64,000 nt of DNA from Cryobacterium fucosi (GTDB lineage Bacteria; Actinomycetota; Actinomycetes; Actinomycetales; Microbacteriaceae), in NCBI RefSeq assembly GCF_004403515.1, contig NZ_SOHH01000066.1:1-64000 (forward strand), in the 5' to 3' direction. A program made the position numbers and the translations under genes. Of the stretch, positions 9,170-17,780 are shown one piece after another (the stretch's first letter is position 1; each line of letters opens with the position of its first letter). The notes beneath the pieces are model-generated. The model did no database searches, had not been told where the DNA came from, and saw only the letters and a list, made by a program, of their open reading frames with translations.

Positions 9170-9718
9170 CACCTCACCGAAGTCGATCCCGTCGAGCACG
9201 TCCACGCCGCGGTCGTCGTCGAAGTCGTCGTCGAGGGCGAGCGAGTCGTCGTCCGGCTCGTCGTCCTCGCCGTCGTCCGGCTCGTCGTCGTCATTGTCCG
9301 ACTCGTCGTCGTCCTCCGACTCATCATCATCGTCATCGTCATCGTCATCATCGTCGTCGTCCGTGTCGAGTGTCTCCGCCGCGGCGACCGCGGCGGCGAG
9401 CTCCTGCGCGGTGCGATAGTCGGCGAGCCGGTCGGACCACGGGATCCAGTCGGGGGCGACCAGGGCCTCGTCGCCGGGGGTGAGTTCGGTCTCGAGGATG
9501 GACGGCAGGGAATCGTCGTCGACCCGGGACAGGCTCACTGTCCATCGCCACCCCGGGTAGCCGCTCATGGTGCAGTCGAAGAGCAGAGTCAGTACGTGTT
9601 CGCCCTCGACGATGTGGCCTACGACCTCGCCGACGGTCCCGGCCGGGGTGATATCGAGCAGAGCCTCGCGGGCCTGGTCAACGGCCGCCAGAAGAGCGGG
9701 ATCCGCCTGATCAGGCAT
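9035..9718 (-). CDS. DUF3027 domain protein with an Asp-rich tract
   Basis: A 227-aa cytosolic protein. The N-terminal about 120 residues (VDQAREALLDITPAGTVGEV, YPGWRWTVSLSRVD, DWIPWSDRLADYRTAQ) match DUF3027, an uncharacterised actinobacterial family. It then has 13 consecutive Asp and further D/E-rich sequence to about residue 200, encoded by near-tandem GAT/GAC codons (9310-9365), and ends in a basic KSRRRKVALEEDSERQG. The start is ATG at 9718, overlapping the stop of the upstream cold-shock gene by 8 bases, so the two are coupled. Confidence 0.8.
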   Translation of the reverse strand: MPDQADPALLAAVDQAREALLDITPAGTVGEVVGHIVEGEHVLTLLFDCTMSGYPGWRWTVSLSRVDDDSLPSILETELTPGDEALVAPDWIPWSDRLADYRTAQELAAAVAAAETLDTDDDDDDDDDDDDDESEDDDESDNDDDEPDDGEDDEPDDDSLALDDDFDDDRGVDVLDGIDFGEVLPAPELNPAEADEPQAKADGGARRPPAKSRRRKVALEEDSERQG

Positions 9719-10091
9719 CGAGTTCCTCCGCGACCTTGCGCAGCATCGCGGCGATCTTGTGGCTGTGCGTGCTGTCGGGGTAGCGACCCCGGCGCAGGCT
9801 CGCACCGATGCCGTCGAGAACCTTCACGAGGTCCTCGATGATGATCGCCATGTCATCGGCCGGCTTGCGGCTGAGCTTCACCAGGCTCGGCGGGGCCTCG
9901 ATGATGCGCACGGACAGTGCCTGGGCGCCCCGCTTGCCATCGGCGATGCCGAATTCGAGTTTCGTCCCTGCCTTGACCGTGACTCCGGCGGGCAGCGCAG
10001 AAGCGTGGAGGAAGACCTCATGGCCGTCATCAGAACTGATGAAACCAAAACCCTTCTCCTCGTCGTAGAACTTGACCTTGCCGGTGGGCAT
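9711..10091 (-). CDS. Cold-shock domain protein with C-terminal extension
   Basis: 126 aa. Residues 1-67 form a cold-shock domain (MPTGKVKFYDEEKGFGFISS, then EVFLHASALP) carrying the RNP1-like KGFGFI and RNP2-like VFLHAS nucleic-acid motifs. The remaining about 60 residues (KLSRKPADDMAIIIEDLVKV and after) are an extra helical domain absent from ordinary Csp proteins, typical of the actinobacterial form that lies next to DUF3027. Likely binds single-stranded RNA or DNA. I start it at the Met directly before the domain. Confidence 0.85.
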   Translation of the reverse strand: MPTGKVKFYDEEKGFGFISSDDGHEVFLHASALPAGVTVKAGTKLEFGIADGKRGAQALSVRIIEAPPSLVKLSRKPADDMAIIIEDLVKVLDGIGASLRRGRYPDSTHSHKIAAMLRKVAEELDA

Positions 10092-10184
10092 CTGGACCTC
10101 GCTGCATTCCGGGCGCGCGGAATGCGCGCCAACCGCACTCAGCCTATTCGGTCGGACCGGGAGATGCCCCGTATCCTTGGGAGT

Positions 10185-10460
10185 GTGACCAATCAAACTC
10201 CACATGCCGCGAGCCGGCTCGAACGCATCCTGGCTTACATGGTTGCGGGTGTGGTGGGTCTGTCGATCCTCGCCTTCCTCGCCGTGATCATCGGCACCGC
10301 CGCCGGCGCAGGAGCCGACAACGGTTTCGGCCAGGGGGTCTGGCCGGCCGTGCTCGCCCTGCCGCTCTTCGGCTTGCCGCTCGGATTCCTCCTGATCATC
10401 GCCCTCCTGGTGATGACCGCCATTCGCCGCGCACGCGAGGCACGTCAGAACAGGGAGTAG
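10185..10460 (+). CDS. Small two-helix membrane protein
   Basis: A 91-aa protein starting at GTG (VTNQTPHAASRLERILAY), with two long hydrophobic helices (YMVAGVVGLSILAFLAVIIG and WPAVLALPLFGLPLGFLLII, extending to ALLVMTA) and a basic tail (RRAREARQNRE). A -10-like TATCCT lies 8 bases before the GTG, suggesting a leaderless message. Its stop is 5 bases before the helicase-partner gene. No function can be given; similar small proteins are conserved at this locus in related actinobacteria. Confidence 0.65.
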   Translation: MTNQTPHAASRLERILAYMVAGVVGLSILAFLAVIIGTAAGAGADNGFGQGVWPAVLALPLFGLPLGFLLIIALLVMTAIRRAREARQNRE

Positions 10461-10465
10461 CCGCC

Positions 10466-12343
10466 ATGCTCACGCTCGCCTCACGCCTTCGGGCACTCGA
10501 CGACGCAGCGTTGCGTCGCACACTCGCAATCCGCGCCGTCTCGGCCACCGGCATCCGCGACTTCTTCGACCTTGCCGAGACCCTCCTCGAACCTGACGCC
10601 GTGCAGCGCGCCCTGGCCCAGCTCGACCGGGCCACCGTCGCGGTCCTGGCCGTCGCCGGGGAACTGTCGATCGCCACCGACCCGGACTCCGCGCCCACCG
10701 CGCCCACCCTTGCCGAGCTCGCCGAACGCCTGTCCGAACTGGCCGGCTCCCCCGTTCCCGAAACGGATGTCGCGGCCCGCGCCGCCGTGCTGGACTCCCT
10801 GATGCTGGGCCGCCTCTCCGACCAGCGATTCCGGCCGTACGACGCCGTGGCCGCCCAGCTCCTGACCTGGCCGGCGCGCGGACTGCCGGCCGCGACCGAA
10901 CTGGCGGGGGCACCCGCGCCCTCGGCCCTGGCCGGCGTGTCCGCGACCGACACCCGGTTCACCGACCGGCTCGCCGCCGAGCGCGCGTTCGCCGCCGTGT
11001 CGTCGATCGCCGAACTCGTCACCGAGCTCGCCCGCGAACCGGCGAGGGAACTCAGCCGCGGCGGCCTCGGGCTGCCCGACACGAAGCGCCTTGCCGCGGT
11101 CATGGGCGCCGAATTGGAGGTGGTGGCATCCTTCGTCGCCACCGCGGCCCGCGCCGGCCTGATCGCACACGTCAACGGCTACTGGAACGAAACCGAGGCC
11201 GGCGAGGCCTGGCTCCTCGAGGGCACGGCACGCCGCTGGGCGACGATCGCCGAGTCCTGGCACGCCGCTCTCCCGCCGGACGTTCGCGGCATCCTCGCCC
11301 GGCGTCCCGGCGTCTCCTGGGGTGAGGGCCTTCGCTCGTTCGTCGCCTGGCTCTACCCCGCCGGCGGCGAATGGATGGACGGCCGGGTCACCGAATTCGC
11401 CGACGACGCGGAACTCATCGGGATCACCGCCCACCAGACCACGAGCCCGGCCGGTGCAGCGGTGTTGGCCGGCGACCTCCAGGCGGCGATCGCCACAATG
11501 ACGGCCGCCCTGCCTGCCGAGGTCGGCGCCGTGTACCTGCAGAACGACCTGTCCATCGTCTCGCCCGGTCCGCTCGCCCCGTCGATCGACGCCCGCCTGC
11601 GCGGACTCGCCGACGTCGAGAGCCGTGAACTCGCCCTGAGCTATCGCATCTCGGCGACCTCGGTCAATCGAGCACTCGCCGCCGGGGAGAACGCGGACTC
11701 GCTGCTCGACTTCCTTCGCGCGGTATCCCTCACCGGGATCCCCCAGCCGGTTGACTACCTGATCCGCGAGTCCGCGGCCCGGTACGGCCGGGTGCGGGTG
11801 GGCCCGACCGACCCGGGCGAGTCGCCGACCCAGAGCTACGTGCGATCCGAGGACTCTGCCCTGCTCGGCACCATCGCCGTTGACCAGACTCTCGCCCCCC
11901 TCGGCCTCGTCCGCGGCGACGGGAACCGGCTGACCAGCCGGTTCGGCAGCGACGTCGTATTCTGGGCCCTCAGCGACGCACGCTACCCGGTCGCCGCCGA
12001 GAACGCGGCGAACGAGATCGTGCACCTGCGCCGCCATCAGCTCGCGCGGGTTGTGCCGGTGACGACCGTCGACCCCGCGATCGCCCTGGTCGAAAAGCTG
12101 CGCGCCAGCGACGGCGGCGAAGGCCAGGCAGCGGATGCCTGGCTCGCCAGGCAGCTCGACTCCGCGATCAAGGCCAAGCAGACCGTCGTCGTGAGCATTG
12201 CCATGCCGGGCGGCGTGGTCGTGGACTACCTGCTGGAGCCCGCCAGCGTGGGTGGCGGACGTTTTCGCGCCCGTGACCGACGAGCCGACATCGAACGCAC
12301 CCTGCCCCTGTCGAGCATCATCAGCATCACGCCAGCCCCGTAA
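10466..12343 (+). CDS. Helicase-associated domain protein, partner of the XPB helicase
   Basis: 625 aa. Seen: an N-terminal helical region (LASRLRALDDAALRRTLAIR, then LDRATVAVLAVAGELS), a winged-helix-like middle (LPPDVRGILARRPGVSWGEG), and a C-terminal segment (AAVYLQNDLSIVSPGPLAPS-like core, then VKAKQTVVVSIAMPGGVV-like strands) that matches the helicase-associated Helicase_C_3 family. No Walker motifs are present, so it is not itself an ATPase. It lies directly upstream of an XPB-type helicase, a conserved pairing in actinobacteria, and probably forms a DNA repair or remodelling unit with it. Confidence 0.75.
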   Translation: MLTLASRLRALDDAALRRTLAIRAVSATGIRDFFDLAETLLEPDAVQRALAQLDRATVAVLAVAGELSIATDPDSAPTAPTLAELAERLSELAGSPVPETDVAARAAVLDSLMLGRLSDQRFRPYDAVAAQLLTWPARGLPAATELAGAPAPSALAGVSATDTRFTDRLAAERAFAAVSSIAELVTELAREPARELSRGGLGLPDTKRLAAVMGAELEVVASFVATAARAGLIAHVNGYWNETEAGEAWLLEGTARRWATIAESWHAALPPDVRGILARRPGVSWGEGLRSFVAWLYPAGGEWMDGRVTEFADDAELIGITAHQTTSPAGAAVLAGDLQAAIATMTAALPAEVGAVYLQNDLSIVSPGPLAPSIDARLRGLADVESRELALSYRISATSVNRALAAGENADSLLDFLRAVSLTGIPQPVDYLIRESAARYGRVRVGPTDPGESPTQSYVRSEDSALLGTIAVDQTLAPLGLVRGDGNRLTSRFGSDVVFWALSDARYPVAAENAANEIVHLRRHQLARVVPVTTVDPAIALVEKLRASDGGEGQAADAWLARQLDSAIKAKQTVVVSIAMPGGVVVDYLLEPASVGGGRFRARDRRADIERTLPLSSIISITPAP

Positions 12344-12387
12344 GCGGGTGGCTGTCGTTCCAGCACACGCGGGTAGGATTGACGGTT

Positions 12388-14043
12388 ATGTCTGATGGCC
12401 CACTGATCGTCCAAAGTGACCGCACCGTGTTGCTCGAAGTCGCGCACCCTCTCGCCGAGGATGCCCGCCACGATCTGGCCGTGTTCGCCGAGCTGGAACG
12501 CGCGCCGGAACACATCCACACCTACCGGATCACCCGGCTCGGCCTGTGGAATGCGCGCGCCGCCGGACACGACGCCTCCGACATGCTCGCCACGCTAGAG
12601 AAGTACTCGAAGTTCCAGATCCCGCAGACCGTCAGTATCGACATCACCGAGACCGTCGGACGCTACGGACGCCTCGTCATCGAGCGGGATGCCGAGGGCC
12701 GGCTGATCCTGCAGAGCAACGACCAGGCGGTGCTCACCGAGGTCGCCGGCGCCAAGCGCATCTCACCGCTGCTGATCGGGCATCCGTCGCCGGATTCGTT
12801 CCTGGTCGAGCCGTGGGCCCGAGGGCAGCTCAAGCAGGAGCTCGTGAAGCTGGGCTGGCCGGCCGAGGACCTCGCCGGGTACACGCCGGGCACCCCGCAT
12901 CCGATCTCGCTCCTCGAAGACGGCTGGGCGCTCCGGGACTACCAGAACAAGGCCGTCGCCAGCTTCTTCGACGGCGGTTCCGGTGTGGTCGTGCTGCCCT
13001 GCGGCGCCGGGAAGACCCTCGTCGGGGCCGGGGCCATGGCCACCGCCAAGACGAACACGCTGATCCTGGTCACCAACACGGTCTCCGCCCGTCAGTGGCG
13101 CGACGAATTGCTCAGGCGCACCACTCTCACGGCCGAAGAGATCGGCGAGTACTCCGGTCAGGTCAAGGAGGTCAAGCCGGTCACGATCGCGACCTACCAG
13201 ATCCTCACCGCCAAGCGGAAGGGCGAGTACGCCCACCTCGAACTGCTCGACGCGATGGATTGGGGCCTGGTGATCTACGACGAGGTGCATCTGCTGCCGG
13301 CGCCCGTCTTCAAGCTCACCGCCGAGCTCCAGGCGCGCCGCCGCCTCGGCCTGACCGCGACGCTCGTGCGCGAGGACGGCCGCGAGGGCGACGTGTTCAG
13401 CCTGATCGGCCCCAAGCGGTTCGACGCCCCGTGGAAGGAGATCGAGGCCCAGGGCTTCATCTCGCCGGCGTCCTGCTACGAGGTGCGGATCGACCTGCCG
13501 CAGTCAGAACGGCTGAGCTACGCCGCGGCGGCGGACGACGAGCGCTACCGGATGGCCGCAACGGCGCCGGCGAAGCTGGACGTGGTCAGGCGCCTGGTGG
13601 CCAAGCACCCGGGCGAACGCATCCTCGTGATCGGCCAGTACCTCGACCAGATCGACGAACTCGCCGACGCCCTGGACGCCCCCAAACTCACCGGTGCCAC
13701 GCCCGTCGACGAACGCGAACGCCTGTACCAGGCGTTCAGGGTGGGCGAGGAGAACCTGCTCGTGGTGTCGAAGGTCGCGAACTTCTCGGTCGACCTCCCG
13801 GAGGCCACCGTCGCCATCCAGGTTTCCGGGTCGTTCGGTTCACGCCAGGAGGAGGCCCAGCGCCTCGGCCGCCTGCTCCGCCCGAAGGAGTCCGGCCTGT
13901 CGGCGAATTTCTACACCCTGGTCGCCCGGGACACCGTCGACCAGGACTTCGCCCAGAACCGCCAGCGCTTCCTCGCCGAACAGGGCTACAGCTACACGAT
14001 CCTCGACTCGCAGAACCTGGACTCCCCCACCCTGGTCGCCTGA
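12388..14043 (+). CDS. XPB-type DNA repair helicase
   Basis: A 551-aa superfamily 2 helicase. Motif I is VVLPCGAGKTLVGA, motif Ia LVTNTVSARQWRDELLRR, motif II VIYDEVHLLP (DEVH), motif III LTATLVREDGREGD (with the XPB-type RED), and motifs V-VI lie in FSVDLPEATVAIQVSGSFGS followed by RQEEAQRLGRLLRPK. An N-terminal damage-recognition-like region (residues 1-180) is present. This is the bacterial homologue of eukaryotic XPB, a 3'-5' translocase. A TAGGAT box (12374-12379) lies 8 bases before the ATG, suggesting its own leaderless transcript in addition to read-through from the partner gene. Confidence 0.9.
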   Translation: MSDGPLIVQSDRTVLLEVAHPLAEDARHDLAVFAELERAPEHIHTYRITRLGLWNARAAGHDASDMLATLEKYSKFQIPQTVSIDITETVGRYGRLVIERDAEGRLILQSNDQAVLTEVAGAKRISPLLIGHPSPDSFLVEPWARGQLKQELVKLGWPAEDLAGYTPGTPHPISLLEDGWALRDYQNKAVASFFDGGSGVVVLPCGAGKTLVGAGAMATAKTNTLILVTNTVSARQWRDELLRRTTLTAEEIGEYSGQVKEVKPVTIATYQILTAKRKGEYAHLELLDAMDWGLVIYDEVHLLPAPVFKLTAELQARRRLGLTATLVREDGREGDVFSLIGPKRFDAPWKEIEAQGFISPASCYEVRIDLPQSERLSYAAAADDERYRMAATAPAKLDVVRRLVAKHPGERILVIGQYLDQIDELADALDAPKLTGATPVDERERLYQAFRVGEENLLVVSKVANFSVDLPEATVAIQVSGSFGSRQEEAQRLGRLLRPKESGLSANFYTLVARDTVDQDFAQNRQRFLAEQGYSYTILDSQNLDSPTLVA

Positions 14044-14069
14044 CCCTTCGGCGAGGTGGCCGGCCCAGG

Positions 14070-14780
14070 TCAGGCCGAACCGCGGCCGTAGCGCAGGAAG
14101 AGCATGTCGCCGGCGGTGAGCACGTGCAGCAGCGCCATCCGCCGGGTGACGGCGGAGTCGTTACGGGCGATCCGGCCCGCGCCGCCGCCCTCGAGCACCG
14201 GGCTGATGGTCAGGCAGAGTTCGTCGACGCAGTCCGCCGCGATCAGCGCGCCGAACAGATGCGGGCCGCCCTCACAGAGGATCTGGCCGAGCCCGCGGGC
14301 GACCAGCGCCGCGACCATCACCGCCGGGTCCATGGCCTGCTCCCCGCAGACGAGCACATCGGCCACCGCCGAGAGTTCGGCCCGGCGCCCGGCCGACGAC
14401 CCGCCGTGCGTGAGCACGATCGGGCGCACCGCCGCATCGCGGAAGAACGGATGCCCCGGCTCCAGCTCGAGCCGCGACGACACGACCGCCACCGGAACCT
14501 GGGGCGGCAGGCCGTGGCTGAGCCGCCAGGCGGCATCCGCCGGGCTGAGACGGATGCCGCCGTACCCCTCGGCGCGCACGGTCCCCGCACCCACGACGAT
14601 CACGTCGGAGAGCAGCCGCAGGGTGTCGAAGACGAGCTTGTCGTCGTCGTTGCCCAGCCCGCCGCTGCGGCCGTCGACGGTGGCGGCCCCGTCCAGGCTG
14701 GTGATGAAGTTCACCCGCACCCGCGTTAAGGTGCGGTCGGCGACCTGGTAGCGCCTGATCAGTTCGGCCCGGTCCAGCAT
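14070..14780 (-). CDS. RibD C-terminal-like (dihydrofolate reductase-fold) reductase
   Basis: A 236-aa protein of the RibD_C/DHFR superfamily. Seen: VRVNFITSLDGAATVDGRSG, DVIVVGAGTVRAEGYGG, the nucleotide-binding CEGGPHLFGALIAADCVDEL, and the ISPVLEGGGAGRI end motif. Members reduce the pyrimidine intermediate of riboflavin synthesis or related pteridines with NADPH. No deaminase domain is attached. It starts two bases after the stop of the FolP2-like gene, in an operon oxidoreductase, FolP2, this gene, so a pterin- or flavin-related role is plausible. Confidence 0.8.
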   Translation of the reverse strand: MLDRAELIRRYQVADRTLTRVRVNFITSLDGAATVDGRSGGLGNDDDKLVFDTLRLLSDVIVVGAGTVRAEGYGGIRLSPADAAWRLSHGLPPQVPVAVVSSRLELEPGHPFFRDAAVRPIVLTHGGSSAGRRAELSAVADVLVCGEQAMDPAVMVAALVARGLGQILCEGGPHLFGALIAADCVDELCLTISPVLEGGGAGRIARNDSAVTRRMALLHVLTAGDMLFLRYGRGSA

Positions 14781-14782
14781 GC

Positions 14783-15691
14783 TCAGGCCTGGTTGTGGCG
14801 CAGGTAGGCCGGCTGGCGAAAGCCCAGGATCGCTTCGGTCATCCGCACCGCGTCCACGGCGGCCACCACATTGTGCATGCGCACGATCCGTGCCCCCTGG
14901 AGGATGCAGTACACCGCGGCGGCAAGGGACCCCTCGACCCGGGCACCCCGCTCGCGATCGAGCGTCTCCCCCACGAAGTCCTTGTTGGACACCGCGACCA
15001 GGGTCGGGTAGCCGATCGCCGTGATCTCCGCGAGCCGCCGGGTCAGCTCGAGCGAGTGGGAGGTGTTCTTGTTCAGGTCGTGGCCCGGATCCACGATGAT
15101 CCGTTCGGCGGGAATCCCGTGATCCCGGGCGAGCGCGACCCGCTCCCGCAGGAATGCGGACACCTCGTCGACGACATCGATGTAGCTCGGCGACGGGTGG
15201 ACTGTGCGCGGCGGGGCCAGGCTATGGGTGATCACGAGGGTGGCGTCGCTGTCCGCGACGACGTCCGCCATCGCCGGGTCGTGGACGCCGGTGGTGTCGT
15301 TGATCACATGCGCGCCGGCCGCGATGCCGGCGGCCGCGACCTTCGGGTGGAACGTGTCGACGGAGATGACTGCGCCGGAACCGCTGAGTGCTTCGACGAC
15401 GGGAACCACCCGGTCGATCTCCTCGTCGATCGGGATCGGAGGGCCAGGGGCGAATTTGGCGCCGCCGATGTCGATCCAGTCCGCGCCGTCCTCGATCGCC
15501 CGGCGGGCGGCGCTGACCGCGGCGTCCAGCGCGAAGGTGGCCCCCTTGTCGTAGAACGAGTCCGGGGTTCGGTTGATGATGGCCATCACCGCCACTTCGC
15601 GTGAGAAGTCGAACATCCGGCCGCCGATCATGCGGCGGGGCCGGAGCAGGTCGGGGAGCGCGATGAACGGTCGGGCGGGCGCGGTGTCCAT
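14783..15691 (-). CDS. Dihydropteroate synthase-like protein, FolP2 type
   Basis: 302 aa with the DHPS TIM-barrel signs: VMAIINRTPDSFYDKGATF, DWIDIGG, VISVDTFHPKVAAAGIAAGA, HVINDTTG, IVDPGHDLNKNTSHSLELTR. Two signatures differ from true FolP. The DIGGESTRPG loop is DIGGAKFAPGP, and the substrate-binding S-R-K-R loop is VAVSNKDFVGETLD. These substitutions mark the FolP2 branch, for which the mycobacterial member was reported to lack DHPS activity. ATG at 15691 is one base after the stop of the oxidoreductase gene. Function is probably not folate synthesis. Confidence 0.85.
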   Translation of the reverse strand: MDTAPARPFIALPDLLRPRRMIGGRMFDFSREVAVMAIINRTPDSFYDKGATFALDAAVSAARRAIEDGADWIDIGGAKFAPGPPIPIDEEIDRVVPVVEALSGSGAVISVDTFHPKVAAAGIAAGAHVINDTTGVHDPAMADVVADSDATLVITHSLAPPRTVHPSPSYIDVVDEVSAFLRERVALARDHGIPAERIIVDPGHDLNKNTSHSLELTRRLAEITAIGYPTLVAVSNKDFVGETLDRERGARVEGSLAAAVYCILQGARIVRMHNVVAAVDAVRMTEAILGFRQPAYLRHNQA

Positions 15692-15692
15692 G

Positions 15693-16946
15693 TCAATTCC
15701 CCTGGTCGGCTGCTGCTGCGAGTACTCCCTCGAGTGCAATGCTCTCATTTCCGAGCAGGTGCGGGTCGAACCGGAGCCCCGAACGGATGATGGCCTGGAC
15801 GGTCTCGTTCACGTCCCGGACGTTCACGTTCATGCCGGCGACCACCCGGCCGTCCGCCAGCCAGAATGCGACGAAGGCCCGCCGGGCACGGTCCCCGCGG
15901 AAGACGACGTCGGTCTTCCGCGCCAGCGCACCGTAGCCGGAATACTCCATCCCCAGTCCGAACTGGTCGGTAGAGAAATACGGGATGGCGTCGTAGCTGA
16001 CCGCATGGTCGAGCATGGACCTCCCCGCAGCGGCCCCCGCATTCTCGGCGTTGGCCCAGTGTTCGACCCGGAAATGGTGGCCGAGAACCGGGTGGTACAC
16101 GCTCGCGACATCCCCCGTCGCGTAGACATCCGGATCGGTGGTGCGGAAGGCCGCGTCCACCACGATGCCGTCGTCGACGTGCAGCCCGGCGGCGCGAGCC
16201 AGGCCATCCTCCGGCAGGGCGCCGATCCCGACCACGACGACATCCGCCGGCACCACCTCCCCGCCCGCGAGAAGCACCCCGGCCACCCGGCCGGAGCGGC
16301 CGGTCAACTCCGCCACGGCCATGCCCATCCGGAGGTCCACCCCGTTGTCGCGGTGCAGCCCGGCGAAGACGGCGCCGACCTGGTCGCCGACGGCGGAACC
16401 CAGCGGAACGCGCCCCCGGCCGAGCACCGTGACGGCGTTGCCGTGGCCGCGGGCGGCAGCGGCAACCTCGAGGCCGATCCAGCCGGCCCCCACGACGACG
16501 ACCCGGCGGCCGCCACCTTCCAGCTCGGCACGCAACCGCTCGCTCTCGGTCACCGTGCGCAGGTGGTGCACGCCGGCCAGGTCCGCCCCGGGGCCGGCGA
16601 ACCGCCGCGGGGACGCACCCGTCGCCAGGAGCAGCTTGTCGTAGTGCAGCGTGCGCCCGTCGGTGATCGTCAAACGATGAGTGTCCAGTTCGAGCCCGGC
16701 CGCCGGGCGTCCGCGCAACACCTCGATCTCCTGGTCGGCGTACCACCCGGGCACGTGCACGTCCACGGACGCCCGGTCGACGCTTCCGGCCAGGTAGGCC
16801 TTGGACAGGGGCGGCCTGAGGTAGGGGAACTCATCCTCCCCCGCGACCAGGATGAGCCGACCGCCGAATCCCTCCGCACGGAGGGACTCCGCGGCGCGCG
16901 CCCCGGCGAGTCCGCCGCCGGCGATCACGAAGGTCGACACACTCAC
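15693..16946 (-). CDS. FAD-dependent NAD(P)/FAD oxidoreductase, ferredoxin-reductase type
   Basis: 417 aa. The N-terminal FAD site is FVIAGGGLAGARAAESLR, followed by YLRPPLSKAYLAG (typical of rubredoxin/ferredoxin reductases), the NAD(P) site VVVVGAGWIGLEVAAAARGH, and the second FAD signature DVYATGDVASVYHP. The C-terminal reductase domain includes FRVEHWANAENAG. It would pass electrons from NAD(P)H to a small iron-sulfur protein; none is adjacent. The GTG at 16946 was chosen for the GGGAG just upstream. It is the first gene of the operon with FolP2 and the RibD-like protein. Confidence 0.85.
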   Translation of the reverse strand: MSVSTFVIAGGGLAGARAAESLRAEGFGGRLILVAGEDEFPYLRPPLSKAYLAGSVDRASVDVHVPGWYADQEIEVLRGRPAAGLELDTHRLTITDGRTLHYDKLLLATGASPRRFAGPGADLAGVHHLRTVTESERLRAELEGGGRRVVVVGAGWIGLEVAAAARGHGNAVTVLGRGRVPLGSAVGDQVGAVFAGLHRDNGVDLRMGMAVAELTGRSGRVAGVLLAGGEVVPADVVVVGIGALPEDGLARAAGLHVDDGIVVDAAFRTTDPDVYATGDVASVYHPVLGHHFRVEHWANAENAGAAAGRSMLDHAVSYDAIPYFSTDQFGLGMEYSGYGALARKTDVVFRGDRARRAFVAFWLADGRVVAGMNVNVRDVNETVQAIIRSGLRFDPHLLGNESIALEGVLAAAADQGN

Positions 16947-17056
16947 GACAGGCTCCCAACGCCGCAATCCCGTTGACTCTGACACCAATCTACCCACGCA
17001 GGCGCCGCGCCAACAGCTCTCAGGAAACCACCAGCTAACGCGCAGATACTTGGGGC

Positions 17057-17749
17057 ATGACCGATGGCCCCCGCATTCTTATTGTCGACGACGAGCCCAA
17101 CATCAGGGATCTCCTCACCACCAGCCTACGCTTCGCCGGTTTCGCCGTGCGCGCCGTCGGCAACGGGGCGCAGGCGATTTCCGCCGTGCTCGAGGAAGAG
17201 CCGGACCTCATCATCCTGGACGTGATGCTGCCGGACATGAACGGCTTCGGCGTGACCAAGCGCCTCCGTTCGGCCGGGTACACCGCGCCCATCCTCTTTC
17301 TCACCGCCAAGGACGACACGGAAGACAAGATCACCGGGCTCACGGTGGGCGGCGACGACTATGTCACGAAGCCGTTCAGCCTCGACGAGATCGTCGCCAG
17401 GATCAAGGCGATCCTCCGCCGCACCATGCACGCGGACGAAGACGCGGTCATCCGCGCCGGCGAGCTCACCATGGACCAGGACACCCACGAGGTGCTCGTC
17501 GGCGACGAGCCCATCGAACTCAGCCCGACGGAATTCAAGTTGCTGCGCTACCTGATGCTGAACCCGAACCGGGTGCTGTCCAAGGCCCAAATCCTCGACC
17601 ACGTCTGGGAATACGATTTCAACGGCGACGCCGGCATCGTCGAGTCCTACATCTCCTACCTCCGCCGCAAGGTCGACGCTCACTCGACCGAGCCCCTCAT
17701 CCAGACCAAGCGTGGCTTCGGCTACATGCTCAAGGCAGCCAAGGCGTAG
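17057..17749 (+). CDS. OmpR/PhoB-type response regulator
   Basis: 230 aa. The receiver domain has DDEPN, the phospho-accepting Asp55 in LIILDVMLPDMNG, the Thr in LFLTAKDD and the Lys in YVTKPFSLDE. The C-terminal winged helix runs from about residue 135, with IELSPTEFKLLRYLMLNPNR and DAGIVESYISYLRRKVD. It is followed 31 bases later by a histidine kinase, forming a two-component pair resembling mycobacterial TrcRS-like systems. The stimulus is unknown. Confidence 0.9.
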   Translation: MTDGPRILIVDDEPNIRDLLTTSLRFAGFAVRAVGNGAQAISAVLEEEPDLIILDVMLPDMNGFGVTKRLRSAGYTAPILFLTAKDDTEDKITGLTVGGDDYVTKPFSLDEIVARIKAILRRTMHADEDAVIRAGELTMDQDTHEVLVGDEPIELSPTEFKLLRYLMLNPNRVLSKAQILDHVWEYDFNGDAGIVESYISYLRRKVDAHSTEPLIQTKRGFGYMLKAAKA

Positions 17750-17780
17750 TCCCAGACTCCGCCTCTACACTGGGGGCCTG

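Noticed and set aside
9072-9419. Ser-rich plus-strand frame opposite the Asp-rich tract
   Set aside because: It is the antisense reading of GAT/GAC codons in the DUF3027 gene and has no independent support.
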